From: Perognathus longimembris pacificus
Taxonomy: Eukaryota > Chordata > Mammalia > Rodentia > Heteromyidae
Length of the DNA stretch: 64,000 bases
Assembly: GCF_023159225.1 (NCBI RefSeq)
Contig: NC_063163.1
Location: forward strand, 109,089,885 to 109,153,884
Reading direction: 5' to 3'
Position numbers and translations under genes: made by a program. The notes beneath the pieces are model-generated. The model saw only the letters and a list, made by a program, of their open reading frames with translations, ran no database searches and was not told where the DNA came from. Positions within the stretch are counted from its first letter, which is position 1. Every line of letters begins with the position of its first letter. Of this stretch, positions 36,431 through 48,966 are shown one piece after another.

Positions 36431-38028
36431 CTCTTTTAAGTCTTTAGCCCACTTATTAATGGGGCTGTGGGAAAAATTATACTAAGTGAAGTGAGCCAGA
36501 CCAACAGAAATATAGACTCTATAATTTCTCACATTGGTAGTAATTAAGTATATGTCTAGGATAGTCCTAGCAGATGATCACAATAGTTCAAGGCCTATGT
36601 ACGTATGATCACATAAGATGATGCCAAACAAAACAAACTCCAAGATATGGAAACAAGAGGTTTATCATTGTTGGTATTTTTAACCTACCATGTGAAATTA
36701 TTTCTTTTTTCTTTTGTTTATCTTCCCTATGGTTTAGCCCCTGTTGTCACTATTTTATTTTGGTACCCTGGGTATTGTATACACATTTGTCTGAATTAGG
36801 GAAGGGAAGGGAAACATCAAAATGGTGACACAAAGGGAAAAAGGAAAACTAATGCAACAGCAATACTTACAAGACAATATGTTGTAAACTAATGGTACAA
36901 CTTGGGGTGGGGGAGAATTGAGGAGGATGAAAGGTGGGAGAAAAATGAGGGAGGTGGTAACAAGTTTGACAAGAAATGTATTCACTACCTTAGGTATGTA
37001 ACTATAAACCCTCTGTACATCACTTTGACAATAAATTTTTTAAAGTAGGATATAACTCAATAACATGGAAATTAAAAACAATACAAAGAATTACTAAAGC
37101 AAAACGTTTTCTATAATAAGATAAGTAGAATTGCTAAACCTTTAGCAAACTGAACAAAAGACAGAGAAAAAAAATCCAAATTAATACAATTGGTGCTGGA
37201 CAAGGGAATATCACAACAAATACCAATAAAATATAGGAGATCATTACGGAATACCTTAAAAACCTATGTTCAGATAACCTGGAAGATCCTCGATAAATTT
37301 CTAGATGCCATTGTCCTAAGAAAGTTGAAGCAAGAAGATATAAGCCACTTACATGGGTTTATAAGAAGCATGGAGAATGAAGCAATAATAAAGAATATCC
37401 CAAGAAAGAAAAACCCACGATTGGGTGAATTCGTGACTGAATTCCATGAGATCTTAAATAAAGAACCAGTATAAATCTGCCTCAAAGTACTTCACAAAAA
37501 TAGAAAGAGAAGGAAACCTGCCAAACATTTTCTGAAGCCAGTATTACCCCGATAACAAAACCGAGTATGAAAACAACAAAAAGAAAAACCTAGCCTATCT
37601 CCTTTGATGAATATAGATGAAAATATTCTCAATAGAAAAATCAATTGAAAATGGTTCAAAGATCTTAATGTAAGATCTGAAAACCTGAAACTATGATAGG
37701 AAAACATTAGGGGAAGCACTGGAAGATATAGTCATAGGCAATTATTTTTTAAATAGAATTCTAATTGCTCAGGAAATAAGACAAATGACAAATTGTAGTC
37801 TATCATTACTAAAAAGCTTCTGCACATCAAAAAACAATTAACAGAACAATGACACATATGATGGGAGAAACTCTATGTTAACAATTTGCCAAATAAAGAA
37901 TATCCAAAAAATACGAAGAGCTCAAAGAATTAAATAGTTACCATATACCATGAAGGAAATGCAAATCAATACTGCAACAAGGTTCCAAGGTAGAATAGTT
38001 ATTATCAAGGAAACAAGTTGAGCTGGGA

Positions 38029-38098
38029 TGTAGCTCAGAGTGGCAAAAGGCTTGCCTAGCAAGTACCAAGTCCTGGGTTTGATCCCTAGTACCAAAAA
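38029..38098 (+). mobile_element. ID SINE monomer
   Basis: gagctgggatgtagctcaga, then tcctgggtttgatccctagt and an A tail. It lies inside the 3' part of the old L1. Confidence 0.8.
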
Positions 38099-38720
38099 AG
38101 AAATGACAAAGAAGAAACAACAGCAAAGGATGGTGATGCTGTGGGAAAACAAATGCTTGTACTATTGTTGGTAGAAGTGTTCAAGTGGGACTACTATGGA
38201 AATTAAGCACAGAGATTCATAATAAACCTAAAAATATGACCCTGCCATACCACTCGTAGACATAGACCAAGAGAGATATCTTGAAAGCTGTGTTTATGGC
38301 AGTTCAATGTCATTTGCATGAAAATGAATAGAAATGGTTATCATATTGAGAGAGAGAAAGCAAGCTCAAGAAGCCAGATATGATATGTTTTCCCTCATAT
38401 ATAGAACATAGACTTAAAAAGATGATGATGGTGACAATTAGTAAAGATAATAATCAAATATTAAATAGTAGGACAAGAGTATAAAAGGAGGATTATCTGA
38501 AGGAAGAACAGCAGGTGGGGACAAACCTAAGGTACTGGAATCAAGAAGGCAAAAGCACTTAATATATACAGATATATATTAAAGTATAATAACCCCCCCC
38601 CCACCAAATGCTTCTTGAAAAAGCAGGGGAGAAAAGTGGATGGTTAAGGAAATATAACAGTAGTGTTCTGAACTTGCTCAATAGACACTATCGCTCTGTA
38701 GAAACACAACAAAACTCAAT

Positions 38721-39429
38721 GCTAATTAAGCAAATGGCCCAGAAAGAAAAATATGAACAAGGCTAAGTAGGAGAATTTGCTATTGTGTTTGAATTCTGTT
38801 CTTTATTTTACTATAATTTTTTATTATTAAATAACAACTGAAATTAGGTGATTAACTACCCACATGTTCTCAACTTATGCAAACATCTGAGGCTAAAAAT
38901 CTGAGGAAGCTCAGTTCTACACTTGAAAAATGAAGCTGTTGTTTTTATATTATTATTGTTGTTTTTATATTATTGTTGTTGTTGTTCTTCACCTTTACAA
39001 TGATTTTTGTACTCTCCAACAATAAAGTAGAGTATAGAAGAGTGTCCTAGGATGAAAATCAGTCCGTCAAGTGGTGAGATACGCTGCAGCGTATTGTTGA
39101 ACGGACACAAAAGAAACCTGAAAGAGGTGGTGAATAAAAAGAAAGTAGGACAAGAAATCCTTAATTTCAAAATGAATAGGTCAGTTTGTGGAAGGGTGAC
39201 TAAAATACTCTAAATTGAATTTAATTAGGTAATTTTATATGAATTATCTCCTAACTTAAAAAGTGCAAGGTTGGAGTCTCACCATGTGAACTGGTACAAG
39301 TGGAAATTGCAATTGAATAATGTTAGTTTAAAGATCAGCATGAAAACTCATTTGACATTTTTCTTCCGCAGTGTTTGCTAAGGTTCTGAAGCTTGCAATC
39401 AATGAACGAAATTCCTTTTGTGACTACTA
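38721..39429. other. PDGFD intron 1 with a T-rich tandem repeat and a palindrome
   Basis: 38937-38985 is a TTG/TAT-type tandem repeat. 39062-39106 is a CpG-rich inverted repeat. Nothing else is recognised. Confidence 0.5.
39062..39106. repeat. CpG-bearing inverted repeat with 16-bp palindrome
   Basis: The core atacgctgcagcgtat (39079-39094) is a perfect palindrome. The outer arms gtccgtcaa and ttgaacggac pair with one bulge. Confidence 0.7.
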
Positions 39430-40455
39430 ATAGGACAATCTTCATTTACCATGTAAACCGCAGCCTTGTTTGCCAAAGACCAGGCATGGGATCAACTCAA
39501 ATGCCCCTCAATGGACAAATGGATCAGGAAAATGTGGTCTATGTACATAATGGAATTCTATGCTTCCATCAGAAAGAACGAGATTGTATCATTTGTAAGG
39601 AAATGAAAAGACTTGGAAAAATTAGATTAAACAATGTAAGCCAGGCCCAAAGAAACATAGGTTGCATGGTTTTCCTCATTTGTTATAACTAGAATGTGCC
39701 TATAAATCTACAAGTAAACATACTGGATGATAAAAGACAAAAACAAATACACGGGCTGGGGATAAGGCCTAGTGGCAAGAGTGCTTGCCTCGTATACATG
39801 ACGCCCTGGGTTCAATTCCCCAGCACCACATATACAGAAAACGGCCAGAAGTGGCGCTGTAGCTCAAGTGGCAGAGTGTTAGCCTTGAGCAAAAAGAAGC
39901 CAGGGACAGTGCTCAGGCCCTGAGTCCAAGCCCCAGGACTGGCAAAAAAAACCACAAATACACTTGTACAATGATGAATTATACAGGGCTCTAAACATTC
40001 AAACCATGAGACCAAAGGAAGATATTCATAGGAGAGGATCACAAAAGCTAAATAGCGACGTGCATATGATCATATAAAATGATGTTTATTGAAATTAATT
40101 GCAAGAAATGGAAGCAAAAGGTTTTTTGTTATTTTGCCTTTTGCTTTTGTTTCTTCTCCTTTGTCGTTTTTGTTTTCTGTACGTTTTGTCTTGTATGTAA
40201 GTGTATCTCTTTGGAGGAGAGTAAGGGAGAACACAGAAATGGTGGGACAAAGGGGTAAACAAACATAGTATTGATACTCACTAGACACTATGGTGAAAAT
40301 GAAGTATACAACTTGTAGGAGAGGAGGGTCAGGAGGGAAAAAAACGGAGAAAGCGAGGGAAGGGGTAACACTTAAAAACATGTTCTCATCACCTGAATTA
40401 TGTAACTGTAACCCCTCTGTACATCACCTTTACAATAACAAATTTAAAAAAGAAT
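39430..40455 (+). mobile_element. L1 ORF2 end and 3' UTR
   Basis: tcaactcaaatgcccctcaa, gtacataatggaattctatg, a degenerate aagtgaagtgagcc-like region, a G-rich tract at 40313-40365, and the end acatcacctttacaataaca. It is split by an IDL-Geo at 39743-39963. Confidence 0.75.
39743..39963 (+). mobile_element. IDL-Geo SINE with 10-bp TSD
   Basis: Near-consensus full-length sense copy (gggctggggataaggcctag to ccccaggactggc plus A tail). TSD acaaatacac (39743-39752 and 39954-39963). Confidence 0.92.
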
Positions 40456-42735
40456 TTTTGGATAGCCCCTTGTACTTTCCCAGTGAAAACTATTTTTCCC
40501 ATAGCTCACATTCACTTTTGCTAAACAGCATTTACCAGTGCTCAATCTATAGCCTACTTTTCAACAACAGAAGTTGATCAAACACATGCCATTTCTCTAG
40601 AATCCTCCTTCAAGTCTGAGCTGCAGAGTCCCAGATCTTCACAGCAGCACATCCTCTCCTGATTGACCAATTCTTGAAGGGCAGATGTCAAGAACGACTT
40701 GCTACCTGATTCTTACCATAATTCTGCACTGGGGCCATTCCATTTATCTGGGCTGCCCTCCATGTTTAATCAACCCACTGATCTCCTGGGGCAATTCTGG
40801 CTGTCAAGGAATAGAGCACCAAGCTGGAAAGTGAGTTAAACCACATGGAAAACATGGAGTGTCACATAGGAAGTCAGAGATAGACATTTCTGGGTTTGGT
40901 TCATGCCAGGCACTTCCAGGCCAAGGCCTATTCTGCCTCTGGGTATGTTGGGACCTGTCTCAAGACCTTCCAACATACTAGCTATGTGGCTATAATCACA
41001 TAAGATGTAAAACACCATGTTGTTTTTCTTAAAGGTTTATTGGTTTCTTCTTCCAGATAGTCAAAAACGAAAACTATAGAACAACTACTGCCCAAAGTGC
41101 CAAACAGATACACAGTCCTTAGATTTGGCAACCATAGCCAAAGTCTGTGGGAGCTCATGTAATAAAATGGCTGCCATCTATGAGGGTGGTGGAGTCTCCT
41201 GGGTGAAATGTTCCACTTTTTATAGCTTGGTATGTAATTAAAACTCTGCTTTAAGTATGACCTTGAGTATCTTTTGGAAAAAGGTCTAATTGAATAACCC
41301 AAATCTTTAGTAAGGTAACAGCTACAAGACAAGCAACAAAAATGCTTTATGAGCAGTCTTTTCTTTACATCTTTCTGAACTAGAAACTTCAGTGCTCTCC
41401 TGCATGTCAAACTGAATGTCAGCCACGCTTGTCTTGGCAGGAAGCTGTTGATCTCAAAAGCTGCAATAATTTCTGCTATTGTTTTTGTAATTCAAGTGAA
41501 GTTTCTTCTCTTACAGTGTATTTACCAAATACAGACTTATTTAATCAACCTGGAAATGCTACTTCTATGAAACATTTAATAACTGTTGGTTTTGTGCATA
41601 TGTATGTATGTGTGTGGGAAGTTGGTGACAGTGTTTCCTACTTTTGTATATAACAGCACATTAGTGATCTATTTTTAAGAAACTGCACAATTTCTCCTCT
41701 TTCCTGCCTCACTATCAGGTAACCACAATCTATTGTCAATACATGCTATGTCTTTTTGCAAGAAACATACTATGTACCTGCTAAGTTTATTTAAGTATCA
41801 GGTGTAGAACCATATGTTCAGGTTGTTTCTTGGACAATGAAACCCTATTATATTTATTTACTCTCAAGAGGAAGTTACAGTGTGGTTAAACAGCCAACTG
41901 CATCTCATCTGTACTCCTGAATTTTTTATGAGGCACAATTATCCTGTTATGTCTAAAAGTCAAATTCTAAATGAATTTACCACAACCTGTGCCTACAACA
42001 TTAGTTATATTTTACCATATGAATACTGTTCATTTAATTAAAATAGTGTACAGACTTGGTCCACATTTTAACATGTATTGTCACAGAGACATTTTCACCT
42101 TGCACTATAGAAAAATAAAAATATGATCAAATAGGAAAAACAGGAGCTAGTGTGTAAGCTAAGGTGGAGGATGAGGGTAAACAGGGTGAAGGAGCATGAA
42201 ATGGGCAGTATATTCTATATACATCTGTAAAAATGGAACAGTGATACTGTGGGGATTGGGCTGGGAAAAAGGATGGGAGAGAATAATAGAGAAGGTGAAT
42301 TTGATCAAGGTATCTATATATGGACATGTCAGAGTGAATTCCTCTTGCACAACTATTCAGGCTAGCAAAAAGTTAATATCTTCAGTTAAATGCTTCAAAA
42401 GTACATTTGAAGGTGCTATAGTACAATGAACTCGATACTTTGGTTCTGTAGTTACCACACTTCTAGTCATTTTGCACCTGGTCAGTATGAATTTTCTTCA
42501 CGAAATCACAGTAAATTGACAGAATTGCATGCACTAACTCTGTTTAATATTTGCTAATATTTTCAAAACAATGAGAAACACAGACCTGTCAAAATGTGCC
42601 TATGAATTATCTATCTGTACACATAAGTGCCAAATTTGTATGACCCTTAATGAAGTACTGACCGCAGAATTTATGGGCAGAATGTGGAATGTGCCTTAGC
42701 AACCTTACACTGCTTAATTTGCCTTAGGATTAAGC
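40456..42735. other. PDGFD intron 1, no recognisable element
   Basis: A 142-codon minus-strand frame at 40982-41410 shows no recognisable domain. Confidence 0.5.
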
Positions 42736-42775
42736 ACCTCTGTGCATCACCTTTACAATAACAAATTTAAAGAAG
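42736..42775 (+). mobile_element. Ultra-short L1 3' terminus
   Basis: acctctgtgcatcaccttta and caataacaaatttaaa equal the last 40 or so bases of the L1 ending at 40455. Confidence 0.6.
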
Positions 42776-43956
42776 AAGTGGCTGATGCTTTAAATAAGTC
42801 CCCAAATCTGTAGCAGGTGAGTTTCTCAGACATAAACAAGATCCCACCATGGGGATTTTGTTTTAATGTTTCAAAGTGGGGAACTGATCTATTCCAAGTT
42901 GATTATACACTGTAATTTTATAATGTATACTTATATGTATAATTACACTAATATTGTCTGCCTATGCCAATAGTTGAGTTATGAAACATGTAGTTAGGAG
43001 GTCTTGATCCAACAATCAAGACTTTTGACAAGATGATGGAAAGTGCAAATCCATTGTGATGGTTTGTAATCATTTGCATGCATAATTTGAGATTCTAGAA
43101 GAAATTATTTGAGAAAACCAAACACAATATAATATAGCTCTTTCCTTCCTTCCAAATTCCACAATGAATTGTTATTCTTCCTCAGAAGTGGATCTGAGAG
43201 AGGAATGTGGAATTGAGACAAAAGTAAGACTTGAGCATTGTCCCTGGGGTGTAGTACTTTCCAGACTGAGGAGATCTGAGAAAACTCCCCTGGGCACTGA
43301 AACAAAGATACAAAGACAGCACTCCACCCCCCAACCCTCCCACAGAAGAGATGAGAAGCTGTCAGCATTTATATAACATAAATGTGGGCCTCAAGAGATG
43401 AGGCCTGGCAGAAGCAGTAGTGTATGCTCACAAAGTTGTAGTGTTGTTCATTCACTGGTACTGTCTCCCAGACAATGGAGAACAGCAGTCAAGTCTATTA
43501 AATCACTTTTCTTATTCTTCCCTTTCCTCTTGGACTTGCCCCTATCACCTGACAGCTGGGAGATACCACATGGACTCTCTCTATAGGCTCTCAGATGCCC
43601 TGTGTGCACAGATTGCATGCCATGAGGCTGGGGTAAGTGAAGTTGTATTCCTAATTTTCCTACCATTGCTGTGCTGTTCTCGTAATATGTGGCTCTAGTT
43701 GTCACATTGACTATCTGTGGTTTTCACACTGACTAGTTGTGCTTCTCCTACCTCTGTGCTACTGAATAAATCAGCAACAAGTTGGACTCAGCTCATGAAT
43801 GTGTCATTTACATAGTGGTTCTATGCAGTGTCCCTCAAAGCTATGCTTTCTGTGTTCTCCCACTTGGATAGGAATCCTTGACATTACGAAGGAAGTCTGC
43901 TCCTTGGCTATGCCTTCAAAAGGTCAGAGACTAATAGTCTCAGAAGTGTGGCTCAG

Positions 43957-43958
<2 letters not shown>

Positions 43959-43990
<32 letters not shown>
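43959..43990. repeat. (AC)16 microsatellite
   Basis: Perfect AC run. Confidence 0.95.
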
Positions 43991-43992
<2 letters not shown>

Positions 43993-44889
43993 TGTATTGG
44001 AAAATGCAGGAAGAAAATACTTGAAATTCTCTTTGGATTTATTTTAACTGACCCATTTATAGAGTATCTGTCAATTTTATGTAAGTTATAATACTCAAAG
44101 TTTGTAAATATATACAAATTATGTTTGAAAAATAAATTAATAGGGTAGATCACCAAAAAGACTAGGTTCCTGTCTAAGAGACTCCAACTATTTTCTCAGG
44201 ATCATAAGATCAGTGACCTTGATCAAAAGTCCCAGTTCTTTGAGAGACCTTGTAGATGGCTGCTACCAATTGGCTAGAGTGATTACTCATTATACCATCC
44301 AGCCCTATATAGACTCTGGGTTCCATTCTTGGTATTGAATTTGTTCATCTCTGTCACCTTTTTGGAAGTGCCTATGGAATGAGGCTCTTTGCTTTCACAA
44401 TCATCTTCAGGTGACTGTGACATCCTTGATTTCAGCTCCAACAGTATAAAAGCAACCCTAATTGGGAATAAGTCTTGCTGTGTTCTTTTTTTGTCTCAAT
44501 AGCTATAAGTATCTTAACAGGGACATGGCTATTTTCTCTTTAACATTCAAGAATAACTTGTAGACTGCTTCAGTACTTTCAAAGGACACACCATCCTACT
44601 TTTGATTAGGTAAGCAAGTCTTGCTACCTACTTTCCAGAGCATCCTAGAAGGCAAAGATGAAGGATGGAGTGAAAATGCTAACAGCACAATTGCACCCAC
44701 TCCAAATCACCCAGAAGTTACAATTCAATCTACATGTTTCCCTTAAGATTTACTAATCCCAGTCTTTCTTCTTATGAACTGTTTTACCCATATAAGGTGA
44801 AAAGTAACTAACTTTGTGGGAGTGCTTTGCTTCTTACAAGACAAATACAAATTACTCATTGGCTCTATACCTAAATCCTGTGGAAAAGA

Positions 44890-45025
44890 GATTATTGTTA
44901 TCATCACCATTTCACATAAGAAGATAATGAAGCTGAGAGAAATTAATGCTTTGTCCAAGGGCATTCAGGTCAGAGATAAATCCAGGGAATTTAAGTGCTA
45001 CCCTTCTGACTTCAAAGCCACAATG
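44890..45025 (+). repeat. MIR fragment
   Basis: ttatcatcaccatttcacat, aatgaagctgagagaaatta, ctttgtccaagggcattcag: the central and 3' part of MIR. Confidence 0.7.
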
Positions 45026-48000
45026 GGCTTTCTTTATCATTAATGTGTCCAGTTTTAGTGTATGTTCGGGGGGGGGCGGGGCAGTTCTGAGAACTCTTTT
45101 TCCAGAATATTTTGATGGAATATTGTCATTTTATACAAGGACAGAATAACACCTCTTCACTGCATTCTTGCCACTTGTCATTAAAGATTCCTGTATTGTT
45201 GACTATTTTGGGTCACAAGGGTAGATTAGGATTTTGGAAGAACCAATCTTATGGTCTGGGGGTAAGCACTGAATGTGTAGCAGTATCAATTTTTTGTTTT
45301 TTTTACTAGGTGAGGCATTTTATATGGTTCTAGTTATTTGAGGTGAAAAATTCCATTCAACAAAGAAACGAGCTTTCCTGTAAGAAGGAGGGCAGAAACC
45401 TGAGGTAATGCTGAATATGTTTGCTACGTTTCAATTTTTACAAACACACATCACTCCTCCTTGATTTGATTGTTGTTTCTTTGTTTTCATAATGGTTTGC
45501 TATAAAGTGGTTGTTCCTGCTTGCTTTAAACTTTCTATAAAAAAATAGCTCCAGAGCCCAATTCTAATATCAGATATGTAGAGCTTTATTTTTCAATGTC
45601 AATCTAATGCTTGTATATTTCACATAGTATAAATAGTAATTTACCATTATGCTTAGAACATCAGGTCCAGCGTCTCTTAGCCACAGGCACAAAGGCCCAC
45701 AAACAGCTCTGCATTCTGGATGACAAGCACTGCTGGGAGTGCATGAAATAAAATCAAGGCTTTGTTTAAAGTTATAGTGTTCTGAAGTTTTTTGTTTTTT
45801 TTTTTTTAAAGCAATGCAGAGGCATAAAACTCAAAAACAGTTTTGTTAGGGTTGCCTGAGACATTTTGTTCCATTTCATTTATAGTGTGTAAAGAAAAAA
45901 AATCAATAATGTTATCTTTTTCTCCCTCAATGTCATAAATTGGGTCTGATGTTGAAAGCCAGCATACGTGGTGACTCTGATTAGTTCTTTTACTCAGGGG
46001 GGCTTCAAAGAGAGACTTCAATGAATAAGCTTCAGAGAATGATTTTACCAATCCAAAGTAAACAAGAACCTCTCAGTGGTTAAGCACATGTTCTGAGCTG
46101 AGTGAAACAGAGTATTCCTAAGTGGAATGGAAAGGATAATGGAACATAGATGGGTGAGAGAGTTCTACATCTCTACGCACAGAGACAATCCATGAAGACT
46201 TTCTCCAGCCATTCTAATCACACAAAGGAAACACTGTGGACCTGGGTAAGTTGGATGGTCTAAGCATTCTCTTGATATGTAGGCTGCAACATTTAATTTC
46301 TCTGGGAAAAATAGAAGGTGGATTGAACCATCTTTTATTTATGATCGAAAAAATGGAATTTTGTTTATCAGGCTTTGTTTTTCATTTTCACAGTTGGAAT
46401 ACAATTAAATTCTATAGACAGATGGGCTTAAGCCACACTAATTACCACAACAATCAATTAGCTCAGATGTGATTTAGAATAGAGAAAGCTATATAAACAA
46501 CAATCTGGAAATTTTGTCTTTTATGAGACAGTTGTAGAAATATCATCTATCATGCATATAATTCATAAAATATCCAAATGACCATGTTCTCATGGTATAA
46601 ATGAGCTTTTTTGTTTATTTGGGATCTTTCAATTTACCTCACTCTTGCCAAGGAACGAAATCAAAGACAACGTATCTCCATACATTGCCATATATTACCT
46701 AATGAAGCAGAGGCCCGTGGCTGGAGCCGCTCGACTCTTTCTGTTTGACTCTTTCTATTTATTTCTCCCTGCCTGAATGTTCTAGAAGGTAAGGTTTGGG
46801 GCCAATGTGAAACCTGGTTGCTTTAAGAGAGTGTGCTATTATATCATTGCAAGTATGTAGCACCCTTAACATTTTAAAATTAACATATGACACCCAGTAA
46901 TTACATACATTCATTATATACATTCATATAACTATGTTATATTCATAGTATTCATATCCATAGGGACTTTTAAAGATTCATTAAAATATTCCAACAGGCT
47001 AGAGAATAGCAGAAGCTACAATGGAATGGCTTGGTTAGGAAATCCCTATGTTACTAAAGCAGTGAAGATGACCTGAGAAAGATCTACCCAAATTTCAGTC
47101 CAGAACCCTTTAACTTTGCTGTTTTCCAATCACTGGAAATAAACATAGCAGACTGATATGAACTAAATTCTCAGGTCAATTATATGTATTTACATATTTA
47201 TTTTGCTAATGTTACTAGGGTGTTTAAACTTCAGGGTCTGGTGATAATAAGCCATTTTATTTTTTAATGTATCCATTAAACAACTATCTGTTGAACTACA
47301 TTCTCATTCATGAAAGCTCTGGACAGCGTATCTTATGACTATAACGTACAAGAATAAACATGGAAAATTACTTGTTTAACCTAAAGGTGCAGTTAAAAAA
47401 AATTGACATCTTTTCCCATGTTGCACTGAAAATCTCAATGATAACTGTTGACTTGAAAAGTCATATGAGACCATATTTAAAGGAAAGAATCCTGACCATG
47501 CAATGACTATCTATGCCTAACATATTTAGATAATGAGTATATTTCATAATGATATTTATTTATAAGTTTTTCAAAAAATAACCTCCAAATTTATTGTTTC
47601 AAAAAGCAGCAGGCAGCAGTTTAAACATCTACTGACTCTAAGTGGGACCATCAATTATCTTATTCTTTCTTTTGTTACATGAAGTTTTTAGAATGAGATA
47701 AATTATAAACGGTATTACTGAAGGTTTACTCCACAAAATAACTTTAGAGTTACTTACTTAGCTAGTGTGAAATCAGTGCCAACTCTTCTATTTTCTGGGT
47801 ATTTAGGCTATACAATGAGAATTGATTTTCTAAGTGATAGCCCTGAGACCTTCCAGGAATCTCACTTATCAAAGAAAGATTCAATTATGTTCTTATATTG
47901 CACTTACCCAGGAGGCAAAGTCTCAAGAGAACTTTCAATAGCCTTCAGTTACCTACATTAACCCAACCAGACTATTCCTAATCCCCTCTCATCAATATCC

Positions 48001-48734
48001 GGTGCTACAGGGATTAATGGCACAACAAATGACCTATTCAGGAATATTTGTAGATGTCACCAATGAGCTCCTTTGTCTTTTACATCCTCATATAAGTGCT
48101 CAATTAAAATTCTGAGTTAAAAGAATTATACTTATGAATTATACTTATGGTACTTGAAACACCAGTAGGGTTGAGAAAAATGAAAGAACCAAACAATACA
48201 CAAACAGAAGTACAGAATAGCCCCAGGAGACTGTCTGTCTTTTCAGACTCTGGCTGTTTCTCAACAGAGGTGAAGGCCTGGGTGGATGGCTTGACTGGAG
48301 GGCCCAAAGGATTCTTGACAGTTCTGCTATGCTGTGATTTATGGAGTGAGGAGAATTAATTGGCCAGATCTTGAGGAGTTTTGATTTCCAACATGTGCTC
48401 ATAGTAAAAAAAGAAGTAAAATGGTAACAAGTATATAAACACAAACTGCCACCAAAATAGAGAATTACAGAAAGATAAAAAGTATCACATGAAGTTTTAC
48501 TGTGTTCAGTATCCAGGCAATACGAATATGGATGGAAAAGAGATATTAGTTTTTCTTAACATAAACCTTCAGTTTTTGGTTTGCCAAAAAAAAAAAGCTT
48601 AACCTACAACAATAATTTCATCTCATATTTAAAAAACAAAGAAGGAACCCTGGTATTATCTTCCTAACTTAATGCAGTTTTAGGAACAAACTGTGCAAAG
48701 CTTCTTGGCAAATTAAAGAGAGAAATACTGGGTT

Positions 48735-48966
48735 CCCAAGCTATTCTTTTTTTTTTTTTTGGCCAGTCCTGGGGCTTGGACTCAGAGCCTGAGCACTATC
48801 TCTGGCTTCTTTTTGCTCAAAGCTAGCACTCTGCCACTTGAGCCACAGCGCCACTTCTGGCTGTTTTCTGTATATGTGGTGCTTGGGACTCGAACCCAGG
48901 GCCTCATGTTTACGAGGCAAGCACTCTTGCCACTAGGCCATATCCCCAGCCCCCAAGCTATTCTTT
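48735..48966 (-). mobile_element. Young IDL-Geo SINE with perfect TSD
   Basis: Antisense copy with TSD cccaagctattctt (48735-48748, repeated from 48952). Full length, near consensus. Confidence 0.93.

Larger units (their letters stand above)
35710..37053 (+). mobile_element. Twin-primed (5'-inverted) L1 nested in the old L1
   Basis: A short direct repeat (aaagtaggagata at 35710-35722, aaagtaggatata at 37042-37053 with a small indel) brackets the insertion. 35723-36468 is L1 in reverse: ORF2 C-terminus into the 3' UTR, stopping at gacttggaaaaa. 36469-37041 is L1 forward, starting gggaaaaattatactaagtg and ending acatcactttgacaataaa. The two halves are neighbouring parts of L1 joined head to head. 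Confidence 0.85.
34215..38720 (+). mobile_element. Old L1 (inter-ORF region and ORF2), interrupted
   Basis: Starts in the L1 ORF1/inter-ORF region (aaagaacttcatgaccatca, aaaagaatcctacacaca). Around 34560 it continues into the ORF2 start (aatcaaaagacagaaaatgg). Endonuclease/RT-region similarity runs to 35709 and resumes at 37042 (ttgctaaacctttagcaaac, catgagatcttaaataaag). The later part is internally deleted, and a late-ORF2-like segment (catgaaggaaatgcaaatca) lies near 37950. Many stops; the ends are approximate. Confidence 0.7.
42776..48734. other. PDGFD intron 1, low repeat density
   Basis: Apart from an AC run (43959-43990), a MIR (44890-45025) and a G-rich tract (45066-45081), I see no gene, RNA or repeat family in this 6-kb stretch. 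Confidence 0.5.

Noticed and set aside
40982..41410. 142-codon minus-strand frame
   Set aside because: No recognisable family; composition like surrounding intron. Could be an old repeat but not supportable.
44160..44520. Possible LTR (TATA-like cagtataaaagcaa and aataagtc)
   Set aside because: Suggestive promoter-like words only; no boundaries or recognised family.
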